The translations under genes were made by a program, and so were the position numbers. Shown here piece after piece: positions 17,237-26,449 of a stretch of 64,000 nucleotides of DNA. Source of the DNA: Gephyromycinifex aptenodytis (GTDB lineage Bacteria > Actinomycetota > Actinomycetes > Actinomycetales > Dermatophilaceae); assembly GCF_012277275.1 (NCBI RefSeq), contig NZ_CP051155.1, positions 930,001 through 994,000 on the forward strand, read 5' to 3'. The notes below the pieces were generated by a model. That model made no database searches, was not told where the DNA came from, and worked only from the letters and a program-made list of their open reading frames with translations. Each line of letters opens with the position of its first letter. The first letter of the stretch is position 1.

Positions 17237-18043
17237 ATGTCGACCGCACTACACACGCTCTGCTCGGCCCCGCCCAGCGGGCGCTCCCGCCCCCTCCTCA
17301 TCGACTCAGACGACTACGCCCGCCAGGTGATCCGTCAGGGATCCCCGGTGCCGTGGCTCGATCTGGCCGCTCTCACCAGCCACGTCGGGCAGGTGCAGGC
17401 TCTCCTGCGCAGCGACGCGGTGTGGGTGAATATCGGCGCCCTCTACCGTGCCCACCTGGCAGCCGAGCCGGGGTTGGTCAAGGAGATGGGCGTGAAGTCC
17501 CGGGCCGGTTTCGCGCTGCGGACGTTACTCGGCCATGACGCGACCACCGCCTCCGTCGTCCACACGTTGAGCACGCTGGCCTCGGCTACCCGCCTGCCGC
17601 TTGTCCTGGATCTTCCCTCGCCCGCCCGGTGGCTCGCTGCGGCGCACGCCACTGCCGGGACTGCACTGGAGGAGGTCAGTGAAGACCACGCGGACAGCGC
17701 CTCGATGTACATCGCTCAATGGTTGGGGACTCTGGGCGCGATACCGGTCGCGCTGGTGCACCTGGATGCCACCGAGCAGGAGGGCGAAGCTGCGACGGCG
17801 GCTGAGTCCTTGTCGACATACACCTCCGTCAGTAATATCACCGACCACTTCGAGTGGGCGCTGGCTCTGCGCCGCGGCACGGAAGTGCACAGCGCACTCA
17901 GCGACGTGAGCATCGGAGTCTTGGGCCGGGAATACTGGTCTGGACCGGCGGCTATTCCGTCTGATGATGTGTTGCTCACTCAGTTGCCGGCGCAGGCCAC
18001 CCCCGAGGTGGTCTTAGCGCAACTTGCGGCGCTACCCAGCTGA
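17237..18043 (+). CDS. unrecognised fifth protein of the carboxylase operon
   Basis: Protein of 268 residues (about 28 kDa) that I do not recognise. It appears soluble, without signal peptide or membrane segment, alanine- and leucine-rich. A stretch like a TIM-barrel strand (LPLVLDLPSPARWLAAAH near residue 120) precedes an acidic HADSASMYIAQW region. GGAGAG lies upstream of ATG 17237. It follows the HyuB-like gene on the same strand and ends at a shared terminator. The aromatic acetophenone carboxylase is, as I recall, encoded by five genes of which the last makes a separate protein of about 34 kDa, and this gene has that position and a similar size. Equivalence is inference only. Confidence 0.7.
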   Translation: MSTALHTLCSAPPSGRSRPLLIDSDDYARQVIRQGSPVPWLDLAALTSHVGQVQALLRSDAVWVNIGALYRAHLAAEPGLVKEMGVKSRAGFALRTLLGHDATTASVVHTLSTLASATRLPLVLDLPSPARWLAAAHATAGTALEEVSEDHADSASMYIAQWLGTLGAIPVALVHLDATEQEGEAATAAESLSTYTSVSNITDHFEWALALRRGTEVHSALSDVSIGVLGREYWSGPAAIPSDDVLLTQLPAQATPEVVLAQLAALPS

Positions 18044-18177
18044 GGGGCCCGTTGGCTGGCCAGGCAAGGGGCGCCCCACGCCAGGCCGCTCCCGACTGCC
18101 TGGTCCGCCATCTGCTGCGGAGCCGAGCGACACCGGAACATGCTTGAGACTGCCTACACAGTCCGGCTCCCAGCAGA

Positions 18178-18220
18178 ACGGGCGGCTCGCAGCGCGTCTA
18201 CCGCGCTGTGGGCCGCCCGT
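18178..18220. terminator. bidirectional hairpin terminator
   Basis: A 19-base arm starting ACGGGCGGC pairs with one ending GCCGCCCGT over a TCTAC loop, with two G-U wobbles and no mismatch. It lies between the convergent carboxylase operon and amino acid transporter ATPase gene, so it can serve both. Confidence 0.75.
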
Positions 18221-18241
18221 CGCCGGATCCGTGTTCTGCGC

Positions 18242-19165
18242 TCAGTCCTTCTCGCCTCCGGGGGTGTGCCCGTGGCGGCGGCCAGGACGACGCTTGGACT
18301 CCCGCAGCTCCACCGGTTCGACGCCGGCGGGGTTGGTGCGGTGCCGCTGGGCGTAATCCAGGTCTTCCGCGCCTGGCTCGACATGGGTCGGGTCGAGAAC
18401 GCGCTGCAGGAAGGAACGGGTGCGCTCCTCGCTGGGACTGCCGATGACCTTCTCCGGCGGGCCGTCTTCGACGACAGCACCGGCGTCCATGAACACCACC
18501 CGGTCGGCCACTTCGCGGGCGAAGGCCATCTCGTGCGTCACGACCATCATCGTCATGCCCTCACGAGCAAGCAGACGCATCACCGAGAGCACGTCCCCGA
18601 CCAGTTCGGGGTCCAAGGCCGAGGTCGGTTCATCGAACAGCATGAGTTCGGGGTCCATCGACAGCGCCCGAGCGATCGCCACCCGCTGCTGCTGTCCACC
18701 GGAGAGTTGAGCCGGGAAGGCATCGCCGCGATCCCCCAGGCCCACCCGCTCCAGGTTGTGCTGGGCTTTGGCGACCGCTTCGGCCTTACTGCGCCCCAGC
18801 ACCGAAGTCTGAGCCAGCGTGCAGTTCCCCAGCACCGACAGGTGCGGGAACAGGTTGAACTGCTGGAAGACCATCCCGAGCCGGGTGCGGACGGCGTCGA
18901 TGTCGTGGTCGGGATGGGTGATGTCCTCACCGTCGAGATAGATCGTCCCGGAGGTGGGTGACTCCAAGAGGTTCACACACCGCAGCAAGGTGGATTTGCC
19001 AGACCCGGAGGGCCCGATGACGCAGACCACCTCGCCCTTGCGAATGGCCAGGTCGATGCCTTTGAGCACCTCCACATCCCCGAACGATTTATGCAGGTCC
19101 TTGATGACGACGACTTCGTCACCCACCTCGGGGATGACATCGCGTGATTCGTTCATGACGCTCAC
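18242..19165 (-). CDS. polar amino acid ABC transporter ATP-binding protein (GlnQ-like)
   Basis: ATPase of a glutamine/polar amino acid importer. It shows Walker [11 protein letters not shown], the Q loop [11 protein letters not shown], signature LSGGQQQR, Walker [12 protein letters not shown] and the switch VVTHEM. It is 307 residues from GTG 19165; typical members are about 245-260, so there is a polar C-terminal tail of about 45 residues rich in Arg and Gly. The start overlaps the permease stop (GTGA); ATG 19156 is a close alternative. It is the last gene of the lipoprotein-permease-ATPase operon. Confidence 0.93.
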   Translation of the reverse strand: MSVMNESRDVIPEVGDEVVVIKDLHKSFGDVEVLKGIDLAIRKGEVVCVIGPSGSGKSTLLRCVNLLESPTSGTIYLDGEDITHPDHDIDAVRTRLGMVFQQFNLFPHLSVLGNCTLAQTSVLGRSKAEAVAKAQHNLERVGLGDRGDAFPAQLSGGQQQRVAIARALSMDPELMLFDEPTSALDPELVGDVLSVMRLLAREGMTMMVVTHEMAFAREVADRVVFMDAGAVVEDGPPEKVIGSPSEERTRSFLQRVLDPTHVEPGAEDLDYAQRHRTNPAGVEPVELRESKRRPGRRHGHTPGGEKD

Positions 19166-19989
19166 CGGGCCTTCGCATTCTTAGCCTCGAGGCGTCGCAC
19201 AGCGAACGTCAGAGGCAGGGTGATGATGAGGTAGCACAACCCCGCGATGACCAGCGGGGTGAGGTTGGCCTCGGAATTGGCAAGGTCGCGCCCGTACTTG
19301 GTCAGTTCATAGCCGTCCATCGACAGCCCCAGCACATAAACCAGCGAGGAGTCCTTCACCAGCAGGATGAGCTCGTTGGTCAACGGCGGCAGGATGATTC
19401 GGAATGCTTGCGGCAGCACGATCTTGCGCATCGCCATGCCGGTGCTCATTCCCAGCGAGCGCGCCGCCTCGACCTGACCCTTGGGCACCGCGAGGATCCC
19501 GGCTCGGATCGTCTCTGCCATGTAAGCGCTGGCAACCAGGCCCAAGGCCACCCAGACGGTGCCGTACGGGTCGAACGGGATGACCATGCCGGAGAAGGCC
19601 AGCGGCAACAGACCGAAGGCGATGAACACGATCAGGGCAGGCACACCGCGGAAGAACTCGATGTACACCCCGGAAAGAACCCGGTAGGCCGCCACCTGGG
19701 ATAGCCGCATGAGGGCCAGGACGGTGCCGAACAGCAGACCGAACGCGAACGCCCCGGCCGAATAGATGATGGTGTTGAGAAAGGCACCGATCAGGTTGTT
19801 CTGCAAAGTGGTGACGACGAGATCGGGGCGGAAGAACACCGAGGCGACCTGCGGCCAATCCGCGGCACGAATCGCCACGAGGAGCAGCAGGAGCAGGACG
19901 GCGTACTGGATCAGGCGGATTCGGGCGGCTCTACGCCGCGGTGAATGCCGCGGGCGAGGTGGACGGGGTGGGGCGCTCTGAGTAGACAC
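19162..19989 (-). CDS. polar amino acid ABC transporter permease
   Basis: Membrane component of the amino acid importer, 275 residues with five or six membrane spans after a proline- and arginine-rich N-terminus. The EAA loop reads [17 protein letters not shown] followed by VLPQAFR, the HisM/GlnP signature that contacts the ATPase. GTG 19989 has GGAGG upstream. It is 129 bases downstream of the substrate-binding gene, with a strong hairpin in that gap. Only one permease gene is present, so it probably works as a homodimer. Confidence 0.93.
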   Translation of the reverse strand: MSTQSAPPRPPRPRHSPRRRAARIRLIQYAVLLLLLLVAIRAADWPQVASVFFRPDLVVTTLQNNLIGAFLNTIIYSAGAFAFGLLFGTVLALMRLSQVAAYRVLSGVYIEFFRGVPALIVFIAFGLLPLAFSGMVIPFDPYGTVWVALGLVASAYMAETIRAGILAVPKGQVEAARSLGMSTGMAMRKIVLPQAFRIILPPLTNELILLVKDSSLVYVLGLSMDGYELTKYGRDLANSEANLTPLVIAGLCYLIITLPLTFAVRRLEAKNAKAR

Positions 19990-20024
19990 GCGGCCTCCAA
20001 GGGCATCGGCATGGAACGCGAAGA

Positions 20025-20060
20025 CGCGGCGAGAGACCCGTGAGGGCGACTCCCGCCGCG
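20025..20060 (-). promoter_or_regulatory. hairpin between substrate-binding and permease genes
   Basis: CGCGGCGAGAG and CTCCCGCCGCG pair with one mismatch. The hairpin lies 58 bases after the lipoprotein gene stop and before the permease start, with no T tract. In ABC import operons such hairpins often protect or terminate part of the transcript so that the binding protein is made in excess. That role is inferred here. Confidence 0.5.
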
Positions 20061-20118
20061 TTCACGCCGGCAGGCGGTCAGGGGCGGCTGAGGCGGGACA
20101 GGACAGCCGAGAACGGGA

Positions 20119-21024
20119 TCAGGAAGCGCTGGCGGAGGCCTGCGGGGTCTCTTCCGCTGCAGGCGCCTGGGTGGTGCCGCCGTCCTGGCTGACCTCAGGG
20201 GTGGTGCCGAACCACTTCTTGTAGATCTCGTCGTAGGTGCCGTCGCTCTTGGCTTCCTCGACGGTGCTGTTCACTAGATCGATGATCTTCTTGGCATCCG
20301 GGTCGTCCTTCTTGGCCGCGATGCCGTACTCCTCGCCAGTGTTGAACTCGGCGACGACTTCGGTGTCAGGGTTGTCCTTGGCGAAGTCGTACAGCACACC
20401 GTTGTCGTTGATCGCGGCGTCGACCCGTCCGGCCTTCACTGCGTTGACCGACAGCGGGAGGTCGTCGAAGACGACGGTGGTGTACCCGTTGGCCTCCTTG
20501 TTCTCCTCGCCGTACTTCTGACCGGTGGTGTCGGTCTGCACGCCGAGGTTCTTGCCCTTCAGCTGCGCCAGGTTCGTCAGGCCCGAACCCTTCTTGACCA
20601 GGAGTGCCTGGGTGGCGTCGAAGTAGCCCTCCGAGAGCAGCACGCTGTTGGCACGCTCGGGGGTGATCGTCATCCCGGCAGCGCCGACATCGCACTTACC
20701 GGCCTGGAAGGCCGTTCCGGACCAGATCTGGTCGAAGGGCACGTCGACGATCTGCTGAGTGACGCCCATCTTCTTGGCCACCAGATCCATGATGTCGACG
20801 TCGAAGCCGACGATCTTGCCGCCATCGTTGAACTGGAACGGCTTGTACGCCATGTGCGTGCACACGGTCAGCGTTCCGTCTTTGACGAGCTTGTACTCCG
20901 AGGCGGAGCCGGTCGCGGCGGCGTCGCTGTCGGCGGGCTTGTCGCCACCGCCGCAACCGGCGAGGACCAGCGCGCCGACCGCGGCGGTGATGACAGGGAT
21001 TAGACGGACACGTGACAGGGACAT
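20119..21024 (-). CDS. polar amino acid ABC transporter substrate-binding lipoprotein
   Basis: Extracellular receptor of the importer, 301 residues from ATG 21024 (MSLSRVRLIP) with AGGAG upstream. The lipoprotein signal ends LVLAGCGGG. The mature protein has the family pattern: TLTVCTHMAYKPFQF, IVGFDVDIMDLVAKKMG, VDVPFDQIWSGTAFQAGKCDVGAAGMTITPER, and a C-terminal DEIYKKWFG. The tail is Ala-, Ser- and Thr-rich. Glutamine, glutamate or another polar amino acid is the likely ligand. An open frame reaching 21177 adds an arginine-rich leader without signal character. Confidence 0.93.
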   Translation of the reverse strand: MSLSRVRLIPVITAAVGALVLAGCGGGDKPADSDAAATGSASEYKLVKDGTLTVCTHMAYKPFQFNDGGKIVGFDVDIMDLVAKKMGVTQQIVDVPFDQIWSGTAFQAGKCDVGAAGMTITPERANSVLLSEGYFDATQALLVKKGSGLTNLAQLKGKNLGVQTDTTGQKYGEENKEANGYTTVVFDDLPLSVNAVKAGRVDAAINDNGVLYDFAKDNPDTEVVAEFNTGEEYGIAAKKDDPDAKKIIDLVNSTVEEAKSDGTYDEIYKKWFGTTPEVSQDGGTTQAPAAEETPQASASAS

Positions 21025-21345
21025 CGATACTCCTGGGGTGGGGCGAACTTTCTTTTCACCTTCACACTGCCACGGCAGGTAGCGCGCCCCTCGTTCACCA
21101 CTCGTGACCTCCGGCGCGCCGGACGGTCGTCTCACTGCGCTGACCGGTCGAACCTGCCCAGGGGACGGCCCGCCCACGGCATTCGCGGCAGCTACTGCAG
21201 CTCTTGGAGGCTGGCCGGAGCCTGCGGACGACGCACCCGCTGTGGCTGGCGATGACGGCCCGGGGTGCCCTCTTCCTCCGCGTGCCGCCGCAACGGCGAT
21301 TCGGCCACCCTGAACTCTCTTCGTGCGGGCTGTCCCCCACCACTG
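21025..21345. other. intergenic region without recognised gene
   Basis: About 320 bases between the amino acid-binding lipoprotein start and the DUF2017 gene stop. It must hold the promoter of the transporter operon on the minus strand. I could not pick a convincing -10/-35 pair, and the short open frames look like chance. Confidence 0.5.
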
Positions 21346-21945
21346 TCAGTCAGGCAGCAGGGCCGTGGCCAGGGTTTCCTGCAGCCAGGTGAGGAACTCA
21401 TAGGCCAGCAGCAACCCCAGGTACGGATCGTCCGAAGGCGAGCCGGCCAACTGCGCCTCCAACTCGTCGGCGTCCTCGTCGGTGCGCAGCCCCAGCCGCT
21501 CCCCCAGGACCAGGCGAATGTCATTGAGGCCGATGAGCAGGCAGTGTGCTGAGTCCGGGTCCAGGTCCACCAGGCCGTCCTGTGCCGACTCGACTGCGGC
21601 ACGGGCGGCTCGCAGGTTCGCCAGTTTGCGATCGCGTACCGAACTTGCCGTCAGCCGGCGGAACTCCGCTGCAGCCAGCGGGTCGTCATGGTGGCCATCG
21701 GGTAGCAGCCGGGCAACGGCCGGGTCGGCCGGTACCTCGGGGACGCCGGCCACGAAGCCCGCGGCGCGCATCATCTCCTCGAAGGTGTCCGGCGAACCGG
21801 TCTCGGCCGAGGTCGGCTCCTGGGGGGCGAAGGCGTCCTCCAGCAAATCCGCCGTCTGGCGCAACAACGAAGACATCAATTCGAGTTCGGCGTCCTCGAA
21901 CCGGGCGACGATCCGCTCACCGTCGCAGGAGAATCCGTGGGTCAC
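21346..21945 (-). CDS. DUF2017 family protein
   Basis: Protein of 199 residues that matches the actinobacterial DUF2017 family: the N-terminal DAELELMSSLLRQTADLL helix, ARLLPDGHHDDPLAAAEFRRLT in the middle and a late SDDPYLGLLLAYEFLTWLQETL stretch. It has no signal peptide or membrane segment. It directly follows clpS with no gap, the conserved arrangement in Actinomycetota. The function is unknown; the conserved link suggests a role near ClpS-ClpCP proteolysis, which is inference. Confidence 0.88.
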   Translation of the reverse strand: MTHGFSCDGERIVARFEDAELELMSSLLRQTADLLEDAFAPQEPTSAETGSPDTFEEMMRAAGFVAGVPEVPADPAVARLLPDGHHDDPLAAAEFRRLTASSVRDRKLANLRAARAAVESAQDGLVDLDPDSAHCLLIGLNDIRLVLGERLGLRTDEDADELEAQLAGSPSDDPYLGLLLAYEFLTWLQETLATALLPD

Positions 21946-22242
21946 TCAGTCGTCCTTGCTGAAAGTGGCCCACAGGCCATAGGCGTGCAGAGCTTCGGTG
22001 TGCTGCTCCATCTGCTCCCGCGGACCGTGTGCCACAACGGCTTTGCCCTTGTGATGAACATCCAGCATGAGCTTCTCGGACTTCGCCCGGGAGTACCCGA
22101 AGTAGGTCTGAAAAACGTAGGTGACATATGACATCAGGTTGACCGGGTCGTTCCAGACCAGGGTGACCCAGCCACGATCCACATCGTCATTCAATTCCTG
22201 CTCGATGGACTGTTCTCGCTGTTGGGTAGGACTCGACGGCAC
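21946..22242 (-). CDS. clpS: ClpS adaptor for N-end rule proteolysis
   Basis: Adaptor that delivers N-degron substrates to ClpC/ClpA-ClpP, 98 residues. Core motifs are [26 protein letters not shown] and the Clp-binding [21 protein letters not shown] 22242 is the first usable start, with a GAGGG very close upstream. The start lies only 22 bases from the divergent pncB start, so the two promoters must overlap the opposite coding regions or both messages are nearly leaderless. It is followed immediately by the DUF2017 gene. Confidence 0.95.
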   Translation of the reverse strand: MPSSPTQQREQSIEQELNDDVDRGWVTLVWNDPVNLMSYVTYVFQTYFGYSRAKSEKLMLDVHHKGKAVVAHGPREQMEQHTEALHAYGLWATFSKDD

Positions 22243-22264
22243 ACCCTCACCATATGCTGCTCTC

Positions 22265-23590
22265 GTGACCAGTACCGCACTGCTGACCGACCACTACGAG
22301 CTGACGATGATGCAGGCTGCCCTGCACTCGGGCACCGGGCATCGCGCTAGCGTCTTCGAGCTCTTCGGCCGTCGCCTTCCCGAAGGACGCCGCTACGGCG
22401 TCGTGGCCGGCACCGGCCGTTTCCTGGATGCGCTGGCCGACTTCCGCTTCGGCGCGGCCGAGATCGACGCGCTGGCCGCCCGACAGGTCGTCGACGAGGC
22501 GACATTGGAATATCTGCGCGAGTACCGCTTCACCGGATCGGTGTGGGGTTACGCCGAGGGCGAGGTGTACTTCCCAGGCTCGCCGCTGCTCATCGTCGAG
22601 GGCACTTTCCTGGAAGCCGTCGTGCTGGAGACGCTCGCGCTGTCCATCTACAACCACGACTGCGCGGTCGCCTCGGCGGCCTCTCGGATGACGATGGCCG
22701 CGGGCGGGCGACCCTGCATCGAGATGGGCTCCCGACGCACCCACGAGTGGGCCGCAGTGGCAGCCGCCCGCGCGGCCTACATCTGCGGGTTCGGGATGAC
22801 CAGCAACCTGGAGGCAGCCCGCCGGCACGGCATCCCTTCGGCGGGCACCAGCGCCCACTCCTTCACGCTGTTGCACGACTCCGAAGAGGATGCCTTCACC
22901 GCGCAGGTTGAAAGCCTCGGCCGCAACACCACCCTTCTCGTGGACACCTACGACGTGAAGGAAGCAGTCGAGAAGGCGGTGCGCATCGCCGGTTCGGAAC
23001 TGGGCGCCGTTCGTCTGGATTCGGGAGATCTCGTGGCCCAAGCGCATGAGGTCCGCGCCCAGCTGGATGCCCTCGGAGCCACCTCTACCCGCATCGTCGT
23101 CACCTCCGACCTTGACGAATACGCGATCGCCGCGCTGGCTGCGGCTCCGGTGGACGCCTACGGCGTCGGCACCTCCCTGGTCACCGGGTCAGGCGCGCCG
23201 ACAGCCTCGCTGGTCTACAAACTGGTCCTGCGCGCCGACGACTCCGGCGAACTCATCGCGGTGGCCAAGGCGAGTAAGGACAAGGCCAGCGTGGGCGGGC
23301 GCAAGTACGCGCTGCGTCGCCTGGACGAGCACGGCATCGCCACCGCCGAAGTGATCGGTATCGGGGAGCGCCCGCACGGCGACGCCAACGACCGCCAACT
23401 GCTGGTCGAGCTGGTCCGCGACGGCGAGGTCATCGGCGAACACAACGTCGAACTGGCCCGGGAACGCCACCGCGCCTCCCTAGCCGAGCTGCCCGGCAAA
23501 GCCAGAAGGTTGTCCAAGGGCGAGCCGGTCATCCCCACCGTCTTCATCGATGAGGCCCCCGACCGTCACCTCGTGATTGGAACCCCCTGA
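22265..23590 (+). CDS. pncB: nicotinate phosphoribosyltransferase
   Basis: Converts nicotinate and PRPP to nicotinate mononucleotide in the Preiss-Handler NAD salvage pathway. It is 441 residues from GTG 22265 ([19 protein letters not shown]), the family start. Other motifs are [28 protein letters not shown], a [12 protein letters not shown] stretch and [13 protein letters not shown] near the PRPP site. No ribosome site precedes the GTG, which suggests a leaderless message. A longer frame reaches 22121 but runs across clpS. The stop overlaps the start of pncA (TGATG). Confidence 0.95.
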   Translation: MTSTALLTDHYELTMMQAALHSGTGHRASVFELFGRRLPEGRRYGVVAGTGRFLDALADFRFGAAEIDALAARQVVDEATLEYLREYRFTGSVWGYAEGEVYFPGSPLLIVEGTFLEAVVLETLALSIYNHDCAVASAASRMTMAAGGRPCIEMGSRRTHEWAAVAAARAAYICGFGMTSNLEAARRHGIPSAGTSAHSFTLLHDSEEDAFTAQVESLGRNTTLLVDTYDVKEAVEKAVRIAGSELGAVRLDSGDLVAQAHEVRAQLDALGATSTRIVVTSDLDEYAIAALAAAPVDAYGVGTSLVTGSGAPTASLVYKLVLRADDSGELIAVAKASKDKASVGGRKYALRRLDEHGIATAEVIGIGERPHGDANDRQLLVELVRDGEVIGEHNVELARERHRASLAELPGKARRLSKGEPVIPTVFIDEAPDRHLVIGTP

Positions 23591-24204
23591 TGAATCTCAG
23601 CTCCTCGCGTGCGCTCGTCATCGTCGACGTCCAGAACGACTTCTGCGAGGGGGGCTCCCTCGCTGTGGCCGGCGGGGCCGGGGTAGCCCAACGCATCAGC
23701 GAACACCTGCAAGCGCACAGAGATGATTACGCGGCTGTGGTGGCCACCGCCGACTGGCACATCGATCCCGGCGCGCACTTCGGTGCCACCCCCGAACAGA
23801 TCGACTACGTCGACCGGTGGCCGGCGCACTGCGTGGCTGAGACCCCCGGTGCGCAGTTCCACCCCGCGGTGCGACCCGCGATCAGCCAAACCGAGGCCGT
23901 CTTCCGCAAGGGCGCCTACACCGCGGCCTACAGCGGGTTCGAGGGCATGACGAGCGAGGACGGCGGCGAGGTCGGCCTGGCCGACTGGTTGCGCGACGGG
24001 GGGATAACCCACGTCGACATCGTCGGTATCGCCACCGACCACTGCGTCCGGGCCACCGCCTTGGACGCAGCCAAAGAGGGATTCGAGACCCGCGTGCTGC
24101 TCGACCTCACCGCCGGGGTCGCCCCGGAGAGCACCACTCAGGCGTTGTCGCGCATGCGCGAGAACGGCATCGAGCTGGCGGGTTCACCGGTACTGCACAG
24201 CTGA
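23590..24204 (+). CDS. pncA: nicotinamidase (isochorismatase fold)
   Basis: Hydrolyses nicotinamide to nicotinate, the substrate of the preceding PncB. It is 204 residues, with the catalytic Asp in IVDVQNDFCEGGSL, Lys in VFRKGAYTAAYSGF and Cys in GIATDHCVRATALDA. Metal-ligand residues are in ATADWHIDPGAHF. Start-stop overlap with pncB gives a two-gene salvage operon ended by a clear terminator. If the organism met pyrazinamide, this enzyme would be the activator, as known for the family. Confidence 0.96.
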   Translation: MNLSSSRALVIVDVQNDFCEGGSLAVAGGAGVAQRISEHLQAHRDDYAAVVATADWHIDPGAHFGATPEQIDYVDRWPAHCVAETPGAQFHPAVRPAISQTEAVFRKGAYTAAYSGFEGMTSEDGGEVGLADWLRDGGITHVDIVGIATDHCVRATALDAAKEGFETRVLLDLTAGVAPESTTQALSRMRENGIELAGSPVLHS

Positions 24205-24206
24205 GA

Positions 24207-24240
24207 CGGTGTCCCTGCCGCGCGGGCGACGGGGACACCG
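24207..24240. terminator. hairpin terminator after pncBA
   Basis: CGGTGTCCC and GGGACACCG pair perfectly around a GC-rich 16-base loop, beginning 2 bases after the pncA stop. It lies between convergent genes and may act in both directions. Confidence 0.7.
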
Positions 24241-24248
24241 GTGGCGGA

Positions 24249-25490
24249 TCAGGTCAGGCCGAGGTGGTAGGCCTCTTCCCACAGTTCGTCGCGCACCCGC
24301 GGGTGGGCAGCGTGGTCGATGAGGTGTCGGGCTTGGCCCTTCTCGTCCTGCCCGATGAGTTCGGCAATGCCGTTTTCGGTGACCACGGCCGAATGTTGGA
24401 ATGAGGTGACGGGCTGGTCGAGCAGCGGCACGATCGTGGAGACGTCAACCTTCGGGTGCCAGGAACGCAACGCCATGATCGCCTGCCCGCCGGGGGCGTG
24501 GATGGCGCCGACGGTGAAGTCGGTCTGGCCACCGAACCCGGAGTGGATGCGGGTTTCGATCCGTGACGCGTTCGCCTGATCGAACAAGTCGACCTGCAGT
24601 GCGGTGTTGATGCTCGTCATCCCGGGGTTCTGGCTGATCCGCCCCGGCGCGTTGACCGTCTCGGTGCGCAATACCCGCAAGCCTTCGTTGCGGTGGGCCC
24701 ACGCGAAGAGCTCCGGGCTACCGAACATGAACGAGCAGGTCACCAGCCGTTCCCGGTCCATCGCCCCGGCCTGGACCAGGGCCAGGATGCCGTCGGAGAT
24801 CATCTCACTCCACACCCCGAGCCGGCGTTTGCGTTGCAGCCCTGCCAGCGTCGCGTCGGGGATCTCACCGATCCCCAACTGCAGGGTCGCCCCGTCACTG
24901 ATCAGGCCGGCCACCAGGTCGCCGATGGCGCGAGCGCTCTGCGCCCGGTTCTCATCGACCAGCGTCACGCTGGGCTCGACCGCGATCGGGGTGTCGACTT
25001 CCACGACGGCGTCGAACTCTTCGACGTCGAACTCGCCGTCACCGAAGGTGTAGGGCATCTGGGCGTTCATCTGAGCGATGACCAGGCCGCCGCGGGCGCG
25101 TGCGGCCGCGATTGCCGCCGGGAGCACGTTGACCTCGCACCCGAGGGAGACCTTGCCAGCCACCGGGGTGGAGGTGTGCACGATGACGACATCCAACGGC
25201 AGCGACCGCTTGAACAGCACCGGAACCTGGGACAGCCGGGCCGGCAGGTACGCCAGTCGCGGGCTACGGCGCATCCCCGCCCCGACGAAGGAGGTCTCGT
25301 ACACGACGCCGTCCCGATCCGGGATGCCTTTGGGGGCGTTGAGCAAGTTCAGCCGGTACGCCGGATAGGTAGCATCGACCACCTCGAGAGCCTGCCAGGG
25401 CACGGCGTGGTTGCCGCTGACCAGAACTCGGGGGTTGGCCCCAGCCCGGTTCAGTATTGCTGGGAGCGCCGCAAGGGATGTCGTCTTCAC
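24249..25490 (-). CDS. acetyl-CoA hydrolase/transferase family protein (4-hydroxybutyrate CoA-transferase-like)
   Basis: CoA-transferase of 413 residues in the Cat/AbfT family, moving CoA between acetyl-CoA or another acyl-CoA and a short carboxylic acid. Motifs are QLGIGEIPDATLAGL, the catalytic-Glu region LGVWSEMISDGILALV, NPGMTSINTALQVDLF, SGFGGQTDFTVGA and a late VTENGIAELIG. The start is GTG 25490 with a weak ribosome site. It stands alone and converges on pncA. It could produce the acetate or propionate of a fermentation, but the acid substrate cannot be read from the sequence. Confidence 0.88.
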   Translation of the reverse strand: MKTTSLAALPAILNRAGANPRVLVSGNHAVPWQALEVVDATYPAYRLNLLNAPKGIPDRDGVVYETSFVGAGMRRSPRLAYLPARLSQVPVLFKRSLPLDVVIVHTSTPVAGKVSLGCEVNVLPAAIAAARARGGLVIAQMNAQMPYTFGDGEFDVEEFDAVVEVDTPIAVEPSVTLVDENRAQSARAIGDLVAGLISDGATLQLGIGEIPDATLAGLQRKRRLGVWSEMISDGILALVQAGAMDRERLVTCSFMFGSPELFAWAHRNEGLRVLRTETVNAPGRISQNPGMTSINTALQVDLFDQANASRIETRIHSGFGGQTDFTVGAIHAPGGQAIMALRSWHPKVDVSTIVPLLDQPVTSFQHSAVVTENGIAELIGQDEKGQARHLIDHAAHPRVRDELWEEAYHLGLT

Positions 25491-25563
25491 AGGCTTACTG
25501 TGCCTGAGACTTCCCCGTCAGTGAGGCCGTTTTGGTGCACTCGCTCGCACATCCAGCGCCATG

Positions 25564-26400
25564 TCATCGGCGACGTACCACCTCGGTGCTGCTGACCTTG
25601 TCGTGCAGTGCCCGCCGAGCGGGGTCGCGTAGCGGCCAGAGCCAGTCCACCACGGTGAACACAGCGGCCAGTTGCCCCAGCAGCGGCATGCTGGCCAGCA
25701 TGACCGAGAGCCACTTGACGAAGGTGCGACGCACCAGGGCAGCCTGGTCGGCCTTCTCCCCGCTCTCCTGGGCGCGAACCCGGATGCCGGTCAGCCGCCG
25801 ACCCAGCGTGGCACCCCAGGTAGAAAGGCACCCCACCTCGTAGCCCAATAGCGCGATCGCCTGCAGCAGCGTGATCGTGCCCGCGGTGCGCGCCAAGGTA
25901 ACCGGCATCTGCGGCGGTCGTCCTCCGGAGCGGGCCGCGGTGAGCGCATCGTCGTACCAGGCCATGACCAGGTTGCGGGAGTCCCCCAGGAAGGGCGCCA
26001 CCACGACCGAGACCACCAGGACGACGAGGAGGTAATCCACCAGAAGCGCAACCGCACGACGCCAATAACTGGCCAGCGGGGTTCCGTCATCGGCGTGTTT
26101 GCGTCGCCCCTGCCCGATGCCGCCAGCGGAGCGTTGGTCGTGCGCGCGCCCAGGCTTCGGCGACTCCGAGGGGGCAGCTGTGGAACCGGCCGCCGGCTGG
26201 GAGGGTTGGGCCGAACCTGCGTCGTGCTCGGCGGCCTTTTCCTCGCGGCGGGGTCGGCGCGGCGGCGGGGTCCGGGGAGCCTGCGGTAGCGGCATCGGGG
26301 CTTTGTCGGCGAGACGGTCTGTCCACGAGACGCCGTCCCAGTAGCGCAGCCGCCCCTGGTCCTCGGGGTCGTCGTACCAGCCGGAAGGGCGTGCATCCAT
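25564..26400 (-). CDS. RDD family membrane protein with N-terminal DUF2510 motif
   Basis: Protein of 278 residues from ATG 26400. The N-terminal GWYDDPEDQGRLRYWDGVSWTD is the DUF2510 motif of actinobacterial membrane proteins. A proline- and arginine-rich linker follows. The RDD domain starts near SYWRRAVALLVDYLLV, has three to four membrane spans, and ends with GRRLTGIRVRAQ and LRDPARRALHDKVSSTEVV. RDD proteins have been linked to ion or metabolite transport, but the family role is poorly defined. The start is divergent from the Lrp gene with 49 bases between. Confidence 0.87.
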   Translation of the reverse strand: MDARPSGWYDDPEDQGRLRYWDGVSWTDRLADKAPMPLPQAPRTPPPRRPRREEKAAEHDAGSAQPSQPAAGSTAAPSESPKPGRAHDQRSAGGIGQGRRKHADDGTPLASYWRRAVALLVDYLLVVLVVSVVVAPFLGDSRNLVMAWYDDALTAARSGGRPPQMPVTLARTAGTITLLQAIALLGYEVGCLSTWGATLGRRLTGIRVRAQESGEKADQAALVRRTFVKWLSVMLASMPLLGQLAAVFTVVDWLWPLRDPARRALHDKVSSTEVVRRR

Positions 26401-26449
26401 GGGCGCAACTCTCTCAGACGGGGGCGGCCACAACGGTACCGTGGGGGGC

